A DNA stretch of 55,044 nucleotides from Halomonas sp. PR-M31 (GTDB lineage Bacteria > Pseudomonadota > Gammaproteobacteria > Pseudomonadales > Halomonadaceae). Where the stretch lies: assembly GCF_001039575.1 (NCBI RefSeq), contig NZ_JIBT01000004.1, positions 1 through 55,044 on the forward strand. Direction: 5' to 3'. Positions 28,122-37,269 of the stretch are shown in pieces (position 1 is the first letter of the stretch; each line of letters begins with the position of its first letter). Below the pieces are notes generated by a model. That model saw only the letters and a list, made by a program, of their open reading frames with translations, did no database searches and was not told the origin of the DNA. Position numbers and translations under genes: made by a program.

Positions 28122-28734
28122 GCAGACTCGCCTCGTTCATCTCCCGGGTCGGCGTACGATCGCTGGCAATCAGGGCGGCGCTTATTCGATTTGCCTGATA
28201 GCCCCGGTGATGCCCAAGCCCTTGTGGACGCGGCAGCATATCGATGCAATCCACGGGGCAGGGCTCGACGCATAGATCGCAGCCGGTGCATTCATCGATG
28301 ATGACGGTATGCATGTATTTTGCGGCGCCGAGAATGGCGTCCACCGGACAGGCCTGAATGCACTTGGTGCAGCCGATACATTCATCCTCGCGGATATAGG
28401 CAACCTTAGGCACGTCCTCGGCCTCGCCGTCCAGCGGCTTGGCTTCCCGGCCAAGCAGGTCGGCCAGAGCGGTGATGGTGGTTTCGCCACCCGGCGGGCA
28501 CTTGTTGATCTCGTCGCCTTGGCTGATGGCTTCGGCGTAGGGCTTGCAGCCGGGATAGCCGCACTGGCCGCACTGGGTCTGGGGCAGCAGGGCGTCGATG
28601 CGTTCGACCACCGGATCGCCCTCGACCTTGAAGTACTGGCCGGCAAAGCCGAGCAGCGCACCGAACGCCGTCGCCATGCCCAGCAGGGCGACGATGGCGA
28701 TCAGGATATCGTTATCGGTGAGCAGTTCGAGCAC
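28114..28734 (-). CDS. rnfB: Rnf electron transport complex subunit B
   Basis: The 206-residue iron-sulphur subunit has an N-terminal membrane helix (about residues 10-30), a first cluster domain [20 protein letters not shown] with a distal Cys in NKCPPGG, and two ferredoxin [4Fe-4S] motifs [16 protein letters not shown] and [16 protein letters not shown]. This is the RnfB/RsxB layout; it passes electrons between ferredoxin and the membrane subunits. It overlaps rnfC by 8 bases and follows rnfA after 19 bases. Confidence 0.95.
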   Translation of the reverse strand: MLELLTDNDILIAIVALLGMATAFGALLGFAGQYFKVEGDPVVERIDALLPQTQCGQCGYPGCKPYAEAISQGDEINKCPPGGETTITALADLLGREAKPLDGEAEDVPKVAYIREDECIGCTKCIQACPVDAILGAAKYMHTVIIDECTGCDLCVEPCPVDCIDMLPRPQGLGHHRGYQANRISAALIASDRTPTREMNEASLHG

Positions 28735-28753
28735 GCTTACAACCCTATTGGTT

Positions 28754-29335
28754 TCAAACCTGTACGAGTCCGCTGAACCCCATAAAGGCCAACGACATGA
28801 GACTTGCGGTGATCATGGCGATCGCCGCGCCGCGAAAGGGGCGCGGTACATCCGCCACCGCGAGGCGTTCTCGCATTGCTGCGAACAGTATCAGCACCAG
28901 GGAAAACCCCACCGCCGCCCCGAAGCCATACAGTGTCGCCTCCATGAAGCTCGACTGGCGATTAAGGGACAACAGCGCTACGCCCAACACCGCGCAGTTG
29001 GTGGTGATCAGCGGCAGGAAGATACCCAGCACCTGATGCAGCAAGGGGCTAGTCTTTCTGACCATCATCTCGGTGAACTGCACCACCGCGGCGATGACCA
29101 TGATGAAGGCGATGATGCGCAGGTATTCGAGATTCAGGGGCACCAGCAGATAGTGAAAGGTCAGGTAGCTGACGATCGATGACAGGGTCAGCACGAAGGT
29201 GGTGGCCATCGCCATGCCCATGGCAGATTCCAGCTTATTGGACACGCCCATGAACGGGCACAGCCCCAAAAACTGCACCAGCACGAAGTTGTTGACCAGA
29301 ACGGTGCTTACCAGAATCAGGAAATATTCGGTCAT
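28754..29335 (-). CDS. rnfA: Rnf electron transport complex subunit A
   Basis: The 193-residue protein has six membrane helices and the family motifs [18 protein letters not shown] and [11 protein letters not shown] with the conserved Cys. It is the partner of RnfE. The ATG at 29335 ([17 protein letters not shown]) gives exactly the E. coli RsxA length; an in-frame start at 29383 would add 16 residues. It is the first gene of rnfABCDGE-nth; its promoter should lie within 29336-29496, which I cannot resolve by eye. Confidence 0.95.
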   Translation of the reverse strand: MTEYFLILVSTVLVNNFVLVQFLGLCPFMGVSNKLESAMGMAMATTFVLTLSSIVSYLTFHYLLVPLNLEYLRIIAFIMVIAAVVQFTEMMVRKTSPLLHQVLGIFLPLITTNCAVLGVALLSLNRQSSFMEATLYGFGAAVGFSLVLILFAAMRERLAVADVPRPFRGAAIAMITASLMSLAFMGFSGLVQV

Positions 29336-29496
29336 CGCCACCAATCGAAGCGAAATGACGCCAGGCGTCCCTTGCTTTTTCAAGACGCCGACGTGATTAG
29401 AAAGTGATCGGCATTATACGCTTCCAATCATGGTCGGCATACCGCCATGGCTGGCGATGGTATGTCGCAACCGATAGCGAAGAAATTGCCAGGGTA

Positions 29497-31230
29497 TTAC
29501 AGCTTCGGGGGTTCGCCCTGCCAGGTTGCTCTGATGCCGAGAGACGCGAGCTCTCCTGTCAGATCGTGCACCGCCTGGCCCTGCACGAATCCCATCATGA
29601 CCTTGGTGCGATGCAGGTTACCGCGTACCTCGATGGCAAAGGGGTTCTGATCGAGCACGATGAAGTCCGCTGATTTCCCTGCCTCCAGCGAGCCGGTTTC
29701 ATGCTCCAGATCCATGGCGTAGGCCCCGTTCCAGGTCACCACGCGCAGTGCTTCTTCCAATGAGATCGGCGTGCCGAAGCGCTCTTCTTCCTGATTCCAC
29801 GGATTCTGACGCGTGACGAGGGTTTCCAGCGCGATCCAGGGGTCCAGCGATGCGACGGGGAAGTCGGTGCCGATGGTGGCGATGCCGCCGGCGTCGATCA
29901 CGCCACGCAGGTCATAGGCCCGGGCCAGGCGCTCGGGGCCGTAGCCGGCACGCGCGCCGCTGGTGAAGCGGGACGGATACCAGGCGGCGGGGGAGAACTC
30001 GGCGATCACATCGAGTTCTCGGAAGCGCCGCAGATTGCCGCCATGCAGAATGGTGCTATGCGCACACTGGTGGCGCACGCCGTTGGGGCCGTTCTTGCGT
30101 CGCGCATGGGCGATCGCATCGAGGAACAGATCAGAGGCTGCATCGCCGGTGCAATGAGCGATCACCCGGATGCCGCGTCGGTCCATGTCCGCGACCATGC
30201 GCTTGAGATGCTCCGGGGTGAGGTTGACCTTGCCCCGCCAGTCGTCGCCGTTCTGCCAGGGCGATAGCAGGAAGGAGGAGCGGGGCTCCACGGTGCCGTC
30301 GAAATGGAATTTCACGGCGTCGGCATTGAGCCGTGCGCTGGCGTAGTAGTGGCGCTCACCGGCCAAGAGTTCCCAGCGGCGTTTGACCGGGAAGATGTCA
30401 TCTTGCCAGCTGATCGCGGCCTCTACCCGCACGCTGAGCTCGCCCTCGTCGTCGAGCTGCTTCAGGGCGTTCAGGCGGTGCTCGCAGACGTGCACGTACT
30501 TGGTGGCGGTAACGCCCCGGGCCGTCTGGAGGCGTATGCCGTCGCGGTAGGCGTGCTTGAGTACCGCCACCGGTGTCGGCGGCATGGCGGCGTGAATCAG
30601 GGCATAGGCACCGTCGATCAGCAAGCCGGTGGGTTCGCCGCTGAACGGATCCCGCTCCAGATAGCCGTTGCGCGGGTCCGGGGTGTCTCGGTCGATGCCG
30701 GCCAGCTCCAGGGCCTTGCTGTTGACCATCATGGTGCCCCACATGCGATCGAGGATCGCGACGGGCCGGTCGGGCATCACGGTGTCCAGCCACTCTCTTC
30801 CCGGGGTGAGCCCGGCCTGCAGGAAGGTATAACGGACGAAATACGCGCCATGAATCCAAGGCTTGTCAGGGTGCTTGTCGGCATAGTCGAGGATGGCATC
30901 GCGCACCTGATCCGGCGAGGGGTCTTCGAGGCCTATGTCGAGATTGTCGTCGTAGCGGGTCGCAAGGCCCAGGTCCGGGTGGGTGTGCATGTCGTGAAGG
31001 CCGGGCATGACGAAGCGACCTTGCACATCGATGACCCGGGTGTCGCTGCCGATCAGGTGCTGGATTTCGTCCTGTGAACCGATGGCGCGGATTCGCCCGC
31101 CGCCGATGGCCATGGCCTCCGCCCAGGGGCGTCCCGGGTCGACGGTATAGATTCGCGCATTGATCAGCGCCAGATCGGCGCTGGCGCCTGAGCGCCCGGA
31201 ATGCGTGGACTGCCAAGGGTCGAATGCCAT
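29497..31230 (-). CDS. Amidohydrolase family protein (YtcJ-like, Amidohydro_3)
   Basis: The 577-residue cytoplasmic hydrolase has the metal-binding MPGLHDMHTHPDLG near residue 75, VIAHCTGDAASDLF, HQCAHSTI and the late Asp in TIGTDFPVASLDPW, with a C-terminal composite beta domain (ADFIVLDQNPFAIEV). These belong to metal-dependent amidohydrolases of the YtcJ type, which cleave amide or related bonds of small molecules; the exact substrate is unknown. It is transcribed in the same direction as the lysR gene and could be part of the same regulon. GGGG lies 7-10 bases before the ATG. Confidence 0.82.
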   Translation of the reverse strand: MAFDPWQSTHSGRSGASADLALINARIYTVDPGRPWAEAMAIGGGRIRAIGSQDEIQHLIGSDTRVIDVQGRFVMPGLHDMHTHPDLGLATRYDDNLDIGLEDPSPDQVRDAILDYADKHPDKPWIHGAYFVRYTFLQAGLTPGREWLDTVMPDRPVAILDRMWGTMMVNSKALELAGIDRDTPDPRNGYLERDPFSGEPTGLLIDGAYALIHAAMPPTPVAVLKHAYRDGIRLQTARGVTATKYVHVCEHRLNALKQLDDEGELSVRVEAAISWQDDIFPVKRRWELLAGERHYYASARLNADAVKFHFDGTVEPRSSFLLSPWQNGDDWRGKVNLTPEHLKRMVADMDRRGIRVIAHCTGDAASDLFLDAIAHARRKNGPNGVRHQCAHSTILHGGNLRRFRELDVIAEFSPAAWYPSRFTSGARAGYGPERLARAYDLRGVIDAGGIATIGTDFPVASLDPWIALETLVTRQNPWNQEEERFGTPISLEEALRVVTWNGAYAMDLEHETGSLEAGKSADFIVLDQNPFAIEVRGNLHRTKVMMGFVQGQAVHDLTGELASLGIRATWQGEPPKL

Positions 31231-31333
31231 GGTGAATGCCCCCCATCAAGAGTCATTCAACAATACCCCACTATTTTCAGCAGTTGAGTGGCAATTTTTC
31301 GCCACAATGGAAAATATTATTCAACATTTAAGC

Positions 31334-32242
31334 TCATGCCTGACGAAACAGATTGAGCTTCACCTTCAGCCAGTCGCTGAAGGCACGCACCTTGGGGTCG
31401 TCCGCGTTACGGTGCGGGGTTACCAGGTAATACGCCTTGTCGCCACGAATCTGCATGTCGAAGGGGCGCACCAACTGGCCGCGCTTCAACGTATCGCCGC
31501 ATACCACGTCGTCACCGATGGCAATGCCTTGTCCGGTGATGGCGGCGCTGACCACTAGCAGAATATTGGTGAAGTAGACGCCGGATTCGGTTTGCAGCTG
31601 GGCTTTGGTGCCGCTACCGGATAGCCACAGGCGCCAGTCATGATCGTTATTCAGATGCAGCAGCGTCGCGCGCTCCAGATCCTGGGGATGCTTGATTTGA
31701 AGCTCGTTCAACAAGCCAGGACTGCAGACCGGGGTGTACATGGGGTGGGCCAGCATTTCCACGCTGTGTTCGGCCCAGGCGCCATCGCCGTGGACCACGA
31801 ACAGGTCCAGATTGGCCGGGTTGGGCGGCTCGTTCTCCCGGTTGGTGCCGATATGTAGCCGGATACCGGGATAGTTGCGATAGAAGTCGTTGATACTGCG
31901 GCTGACGACGCTCGCGGCGAAGCCGGGCGGCATGCTGACGCGCAGGTGACCGTTGTATTCATGGTCCGGCAGGTTGGCATGGACGTGGTCGAGCATGGCC
32001 AGTACACGGCGAATCTCATGGGCGTACTGCTGGCCCGTCGGTGTCAGGATCACGCCGCGCCCGCGACGTTCATACAGTTTGAGCCCAAGCTGATCCTCGA
32101 GCAGACGCATTTGATGGCTGATCGCGCTGCGAGTGAGGCTCAGGGCGTCCGCCGCCTCGGTAAGGCTGCCAAGCCGAGCCAGGGCATCGAATGCGCGCAG
32201 CGCCTGCAGGGACGGCATATAGCAATTGGACTGTTGAATCAT
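31334..32242 (-). CDS. LysR-type transcriptional regulator (GcvA-like)
   Basis: The 302-residue protein has an N-terminal winged helix (ALRAFDALARLGSLTEAADA, then LTRSAISHQMRLLEDQLGL) and a C-terminal effector-binding domain (residues 95-300). The helix pattern resembles GcvA-class regulators. It is divergent from the M20-decarboxylase-TRAP genes, the classic layout for a LysR protein that controls its neighbour. The start is uncertain: ATG at 32242 or 32218, the former preferred. The effector is probably the substrate or an intermediate of the pathway. Confidence 0.9.
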   Translation of the reverse strand: MIQQSNCYMPSLQALRAFDALARLGSLTEAADALSLTRSAISHQMRLLEDQLGLKLYERRGRGVILTPTGQQYAHEIRRVLAMLDHVHANLPDHEYNGHLRVSMPPGFAASVVSRSINDFYRNYPGIRLHIGTNRENEPPNPANLDLFVVHGDGAWAEHSVEMLAHPMYTPVCSPGLLNELQIKHPQDLERATLLHLNNDHDWRLWLSGSGTKAQLQTESGVYFTNILLVVSAAITGQGIAIGDDVVCGDTLKRGQLVRPFDMQIRGDKAYYLVTPHRNADDPKVRAFSDWLKVKLNLFRQA

Positions 32243-32277
32243 TTCGACCAATAAGATGATTATCTTTCGCTTGGAGC

Positions 32278-32303
32278 AAACGATTTTTGACGTATAGTCG
32301 TTT
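32278..32303. promoter_or_regulatory. Probable LysR operator in the divergent intergenic region
   Basis: AAACGA (32278-32283) and TCGTTT (32298-32303) form a perfect 6-bp inverted pair 14 bases apart, with TATAGT between them that could serve as a -10. It lies 30 bases before the M20 gene and 36 bases before the lysR start, where a LysR-type activator would bind. Confidence 0.45.
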
Positions 32304-32332
32304 AAAAGCAACTACATCATGAGCGTAATTGC

Positions 32333-33924
32333 ATGTCTCATCATGACGCTATTCTGCAGTTCGTCGATCGGCACATGCCGGAGCTGTCCGAGTGGAATCA
32401 GACCATCTGGCAGTTGGGCGAAACGGCGTGGCGGGAATATCGGTCGGCCCGGTTTTACGTGGACCTGCTCCGGGGGCGGGGTTTCGAGGTTGAGGAAGGG
32501 TCCGGGGGCATGCCCACCGCTTTCTGTGCCGTATGGGACAACGGCCCCGGCCCGACCCTGGGCGGCTACGCGGAATACGATGCGATCCCCGGCAACTGTC
32601 AGGCGGCGGACGTGGTGCAGCGGCCACGGGATGGTTTGAGCCCCTGGGCCGGGGGGCACACCGACCCGCATTCGGCGCTGGGCATCGGGGCTCTGGGGGC
32701 TTTCTTGCGGCCCAGGACGCCATGAAGGCGCACAACATTCCCGGACGCCTGAAATTCTTCGGCGAGCCCGCGGAGAAGGTGCGCGGTTCCAAACCGCTGC
32801 ATGCCGCCGCCGGGTATTACGACGATCTAGATGCAGCGATCAGTTTCCATCCTTTCTACATGTTGCCCCTGTGCAACACGACTCGCTGGGATACCCATTG
32901 CGGCGCCGCCTATGGCGTGATCTATACCTTTACCTGCGATCAGCCGCATACCTGGATGACGAGCGAAACGAGTTCGCCAATCCCAGCCTCTCATGCCAGT
33001 GCGCGGGCTCCCGGCGCCAACGATGCGGTGGTGCAGATGTATCAGTTGGGCAAGGGGCTGCGTGAGCATGTGTTGGCAAGCGGCGTGAACTGGTCCATGA
33101 ACGAGGTGATTCTCAATGCCGGCCAGGCCACGGCGGACAACCAGCCTGCTCAGATGTCTCAGATCATGTATTTCATCCGCGTGCCGACGGTGGAAATGGC
33201 CGAGCACGTGGTGCGCGGCCTGGATCATTTCGCCGAAAATGCCGCAGCGCTGACCCACTGCGAGGTCAAGCGCGACTGGGTGGCGAAATCACGCCCCGGC
33301 CTGCCCAATCACGTCATGGCAGAGCTCACCTATCGCAATCTTGAGCGGGTAGGCGCGCCGCAATTCGGCCCCGAGGCCATCGAACTGGCGCGGCAAATTC
33401 AGAAAAACCTAGGTTTGGCGCCGATGGACAAGCCCTATCTGCCCGCCATCGAATCCCTCATCGAGCCCCAGGAAGCCGAGCGTCTTTTAAGAGAGATCCT
33501 GCCCCCAACTCAGAAGCATTTCACCTCCGACGATTACACCGAATACAGCTGGCACGCTCCCACGGTGCGGCTGTATATAGGGCGTCCGGCGCTTGACCTG
33601 CCGGCGGGTGTAAAGGAGGGCTATCCGGCCTGGGTGATGAATGCACTTGGTGGCCTGGCGCCCTGTATCGATCCAATGATCGAAGTGGCGTCAAAGACCA
33701 TAGGGTTAACCTTGATGGATTTGCTGACGCAACCCGAGGTGCTGGAAAAAGCCCAACGCGAGTTCCAGGAGCGAACCGGCGGCGGCATCGGGGGAGATGA
33801 GTGGATGGCGCCGCTTTGCGACTACCCGCCGCCTCTCGATTTTCGCTGGCCAGAATACATCACCACGGCTCGCGGCAAGAACGACTGGGTAATTCCGGCT
33901 CGAGATGGCGATATGAAAGACTGA
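32333..33924 (+). pseudogene. M20 family amidohydrolase (AbgB-like), frameshifted
   Basis: The 530-residue metal-dependent hydrolase resembles the AbgB/M20 amidohydrolase group. Metal-site segments include LGGYAEYDAIPGNCQ, GHTDPHSALGIG, FFGEPAEKVRGSKP and ISFHPFYMLP, with TSDDYTEYSWHAPTVRLY near the C-terminus. The frame breaks at 32707 (FLRPRTP then stop); with one extra G the sequence continues GAFLAAQDAMKAHNIPGRL without any gap. AbgB cleaves p-aminobenzoyl-glutamate; other members act on N-acyl amino acids or similar amides, so the substrate is open. It begins the operon with the decarboxylase and TRAP genes. Confidence 0.85.
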
Positions 33925-33945
33925 TTTGAAAGGAAGCCAGGCGAT

Positions 33946-35565
33946 ATGAATTGCGCGGAATGGTTGGTGGAGCTGCTCGAACATACCTATGGCGTGGACA
34001 CCATCTACGGCATTCCCGGTGTGCATACGGTCCAGATGTACCGGGGCGTCGCTACCAGTGGGATTCGACACGTCACCCCTCGGCATGAGCAGGGCGCCGG
34101 TTTCATGGCCGATGGCTATGCCCGGGCAAGCGGTAAGCCCGGAGTGTGTTTCATCATCACCGGGCCGGGCATGACCAACATCACCACCGCCATGGCCCAG
34201 GCCTATGCCGACTCCATTCCCATGCTAGTGATTTCCAGCGTCAACCCGCGCAACCAGCTGGCATTGGGGGAGGGCCGGTTGCACGAGCTGCCGAATCAGC
34301 AGCAGCTGGTAGATGGCCTGTGCGCCTTCAGTCATACCTTGATGGATGCGAAGAACCTGCCCAAGGTGCTGGATCGCGCCTTCAGCGTGTTCCAGGGTGG
34401 CCGGCCACGGCCGGTGCATATCGAGATTCCCCTTGATGTCATCGTGCAGGAGATGCCTAAAGAGCTGCTCAGCCATCGATGGCGATCACCCACGCCGATT
34501 GCCGCACCGGCCACGGCGGTGAACGAGGCGCTTGACTGGCTGCAAGGCGCCAAGCGTCCTTGGCTGTTGGTGGGTGGCGGGGCGCTGGCTGCCGGCGAAC
34601 AGGTACGCGCGTTGGCAGAGTGCCTGGGGCTGCCGGTGTTCACTACGGTCAACGCCAAGGGCCTGATGCCTGCCGGGCATCCACTGAATATGGGTTCGAC
34701 CCAGTCCTATGAGTGTGTCCTGCGTGAAGCGCCCGAGGCTGACGTCGTTCTGGCCATCGGCACCGAACTGGGAGAGACGGATTACGACGTCTCCTTCCAG
34801 GATCGTTTTCGTATAGCAGGGCGGTTGATACGGGTGGATGTGGAAAGCGCGCAGCTGTATCGCAACCAGGCACCCGACCTGGCCATTCACGCAGACGCCG
34901 CCACGTTCATCGATCAACTGCTCGAGCGTGCCCATCAGACACAGACTCGACGCGCAGCGGATGAAGCGGGCATTGCCAAGCTCAAGCAGGAAATCGATGC
35001 CGAAACCCCCGCTGAATGGAAAGCGGTGGCACGACTCATGGAGAGCGTCTATGAGGTGCTGCCGGATGCCGTGATGGTCGGGGATTCCACCGAGCCGGTC
35101 TACGTCGGCAATATGACCGTACAACCCAATGCGCCGCGGCGCTGGTTCAATTCATCCACCGGCTACGGCACGCTTGGCTATGCCCTGCCGGCGGCGATCG
35201 GGGCGCGTCTGGCGCGGCCCGACCTGCCGGTGCTGGCTATCGTGGGAGACGGCGGCTTTCTTTTCACTCTGAGCGAGCTGGCGACAGCGGTCGAAGCCAA
35301 GGTGGGTCTGATCGTCTTGCTGTGGAACAACAGCGGCTATGGCGAGATTCGCAAGTACATGGACGACCATGACGTTCAGCGGGTCGGGGTGGATTTGTGG
35401 ATGCCGGATTTCGAACCCATCACCCAGGGGTTCGGCTGTCGCCACGACCATGTGACAGGCCCCGATGGGCTGAAAGAGCTTCTAGAGGAAGGTGCGTCCG
35501 CCGATCGACCCTGGATCATCGAGATCGACCAGGCCGCCTGGATGGATGCCTGTGTAGAAAAATAG
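33946..35565 (+). CDS. Thiamine diphosphate-dependent decarboxylase (acetolactate synthase-like, AruI-like)
   Basis: The 539-residue enzyme has three ThDP-enzyme domains: N-terminal Pyr domain with the catalytic Glu in RHEQGAGFMADGYARASG, a central domain (residues 190-330), and the PP domain with GDGGFLFTLSEL...NNSGYGE for Mg-ThDP. The N-terminus (YGVDTIYGIPGVHTVQMYRG) is of the type found in 5-guanidino-2-oxopentanoate decarboxylase (AruI) of the arginine transaminase route. It therefore probably decarboxylates a 2-oxo acid to an aldehyde; acetolactate synthesis is less likely because no small subunit follows. It lies 21 bases after the M20 gene with AGGAAG before its ATG. Confidence 0.82.
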   Translation: MNCAEWLVELLEHTYGVDTIYGIPGVHTVQMYRGVATSGIRHVTPRHEQGAGFMADGYARASGKPGVCFIITGPGMTNITTAMAQAYADSIPMLVISSVNPRNQLALGEGRLHELPNQQQLVDGLCAFSHTLMDAKNLPKVLDRAFSVFQGGRPRPVHIEIPLDVIVQEMPKELLSHRWRSPTPIAAPATAVNEALDWLQGAKRPWLLVGGGALAAGEQVRALAECLGLPVFTTVNAKGLMPAGHPLNMGSTQSYECVLREAPEADVVLAIGTELGETDYDVSFQDRFRIAGRLIRVDVESAQLYRNQAPDLAIHADAATFIDQLLERAHQTQTRRAADEAGIAKLKQEIDAETPAEWKAVARLMESVYEVLPDAVMVGDSTEPVYVGNMTVQPNAPRRWFNSSTGYGTLGYALPAAIGARLARPDLPVLAIVGDGGFLFTLSELATAVEAKVGLIVLLWNNSGYGEIRKYMDDHDVQRVGVDLWMPDFEPITQGFGCRHDHVTGPDGLKELLEEGASADRPWIIEIDQAAWMDACVEK

Positions 35566-35661
35566 CGTTTATTGGCTAAAACGACGGACACCGGTAGTCA
35601 TCGAACAAGGTCTGTCATGTATCTGGCGCGCTGAATCCGCGTCTACAAGCGAGGAAGAACC

Positions 35662-36696
35662 ATGAATAACGACAAGAGCTTCAAGAACGCCTGGGTGAAA
35701 AGTTTCGCTGTGGTGACACTGGCAATGGGCGCCTTGGCCCAAGTCGATGCGCCGGCCTTGGCCCAGGACGAGACCGTCACGTTGCGCATGCAGCGCTACA
35801 CCGGCACCGAAGAAGACAAGATTTTCCAGCGCTACGTGGACAAGCTCTCCGAGGCGAGCGATGGCCGTATCAAGGTCAACATGTTCCGTGGCGGTGAGCT
35901 GGTACCGAACGATCAGATGTTCGGCGCGCTGCGTGCCGGCACACTACAGATGATCTACGGCTATGGCGGCTACTGGGGTGGCCAGATGGATACCGCCATT
36001 ACCGAATCCGGATTGCCGCTGGCCTGGACCGATCTAGAAGAGGCCAAGGAGCTTTGGAACGAGCGGGGCTTCGGTGAGCTGCTCGCCAACAACTACGAGA
36101 AGATGGGCGTGCATTACACCGTGCCGGTCTTCGGTGGAAAATTCGATCTGCTTTCCAAGGAGCCGGTCGAATCGCTGGAAGAAATGGGTGAACGGAAGAT
36201 TCGCGCTACCCCATCCGTGGCGGCGGTGCTGGAGAAGTTCGGTGTATCAACGGTGTATATTCCGCCCCAGGAGTTCTATATCGCCCTCAGCACCAACGCC
36301 ATCGATGGCCTGATCTACGGCGGCCCTTATGACTATAGCGTGCTCAAGCTCAATGAAATCGCGACGGATTACACCAACCTCAACATGCTTTATCCCGGCT
36401 TTGTGGACAATGTGCTGATCAACAAGCGTGTCTGGGACAAGATTCCCGAAGACTTGCAGAACGTGATCACCGAGGTGACAGCGGAGTGGGCGGACTATCG
36501 GCACCAGAAATTCGTGGAATGGAACGAAGCGGCGGAAGAGGAGTTCACGATCCATAGCCTGCCTGAGAGCGATCAGAAGCGCATGACCGAAGCCGCCCAG
36601 TCGGTCTGGGATGCGGAAGCCAAGAAATCCGACACCGCCGCCGAGGCAATCGAAACGATTCGTCAGATGGCCAAGGACAAGGGCCGCCTGGAATAA
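35662..36696 (+). CDS. dctP: TRAP transporter substrate-binding protein (DctP)
   Basis: The 344-residue periplasmic protein has a signal peptide ending around APALAQD (residue 36), then the DctP fold with a central conserved Arg in GERKIRATPSVAAVL and FVDNVLINKRVWDKIPED. The central Arg binds a carboxylate of the ligand, so the cargo is an organic acid. GAGGAAG precedes the ATG. It is followed by dctQ and dctM, forming a complete sodium-driven TRAP system. The cargo is presumably the substrate of the M20 and ThDP enzymes upstream. Confidence 0.92.
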   Translation: MNNDKSFKNAWVKSFAVVTLAMGALAQVDAPALAQDETVTLRMQRYTGTEEDKIFQRYVDKLSEASDGRIKVNMFRGGELVPNDQMFGALRAGTLQMIYGYGGYWGGQMDTAITESGLPLAWTDLEEAKELWNERGFGELLANNYEKMGVHYTVPVFGGKFDLLSKEPVESLEEMGERKIRATPSVAAVLEKFGVSTVYIPPQEFYIALSTNAIDGLIYGGPYDYSVLKLNEIATDYTNLNMLYPGFVDNVLINKRVWDKIPEDLQNVITEVTAEWADYRHQKFVEWNEAAEEEFTIHSLPESDQKRMTEAAQSVWDAEAKKSDTAAEAIETIRQMAKDKGRLE

Positions 36697-36723
36697 TCCA
36701 GGCCGCGTTGCGTGGAGTCGCCT

Positions 36724-37269
36724 ATGCGCTGGTTGAAAGCCTGGATACGCTGGCAGGACCGCCTGAGTGAAATACTCGGGCGGGTCATTGCCTGGATGTG
36801 TTTTGCCATCGTCTGCATCCTGATGTTCGAGGTCATCTCGCGTCAGTTTCTGGACTCTCCCACCACCTGGGCGCATGAGTCCTCCACGTTGATGTATGGC
36901 ACCTATGCGATTCTTGCCGGGTTCTACACCGAGAAATGGCAAGGCCATGTGCGCACCGACATCATTTACCAGCACTTCCCCCCACGGCTCAAGGCGCTGG
37001 TAAGCATGCTCATAGGTATCGCGGTGATCACCCTGTTATTGGTGGTCTTGAAAGGGGCGGTCGATTTTGCCTGGATGTCCTTCGAGATTCGCGAGCAGTC
37101 CTTTCGCAGCACCTGGGCGCCGATCATCTGGCCGGTAAAGCTGATGATTCCGGTTGCCATCATACTGATTATCCTGCAAATGCTGGCCAGTATCGGGCGC
37201 CATCTCTGTGCCGTGCTGGGCGCGCCGATGGATGAGCCGAAACACGACCCGGAGATCCCCCATGCTTGA
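36724..37269 (+). CDS. dctQ: TRAP transporter small membrane subunit (DctQ)
   Basis: The 181-residue protein has four membrane helices (about residues 17-38, 56-75, 94-115 and 138-160) with the family motif VISRQFLDSPTTWAHE after the first. DctQ supports the large DctM transport subunit. The ATG at 36724 has GGAG six bases upstream; a GTG at 36712 is less likely. It overlaps dctM by 8 bases, indicating translational coupling. Confidence 0.9.
   Translation: MRWLKAWIRWQDRLSEILGRVIAWMCFAIVCILMFEVISRQFLDSPTTWAHESSTLMYGTYAILAGFYTEKWQGHVRTDIIYQHFPPRLKALVSMLIGIAVITLLLVVLKGAVDFAWMSFEIREQSFRSTWAPIIWPVKLMIPVAIILIILQMLASIGRHLCAVLGAPMDEPKHDPEIPHA

Noticed and set aside
29404-29673. 89-codon frame on the plus strand before the amidohydrolase end
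   Set aside because: Most of it is antisense to the conserved C-terminus of the amidohydrolase. Only the first 90 bases are free, and no family is recognised.
30304-31077. 257-codon frame antisense to the YtcJ-like amidohydrolase
   Set aside because: It lies wholly inside a well-supported gene on the other strand, and its Val/Gly/Ala-rich composition is typical of shadow frames.
33946-35565. Acetolactate synthase large subunit for branched amino acid synthesis
   Set aside because: There is no regulatory subunit gene; the gene lies in a TRAP/LysR catabolic operon and its N-terminus is of AruI type.
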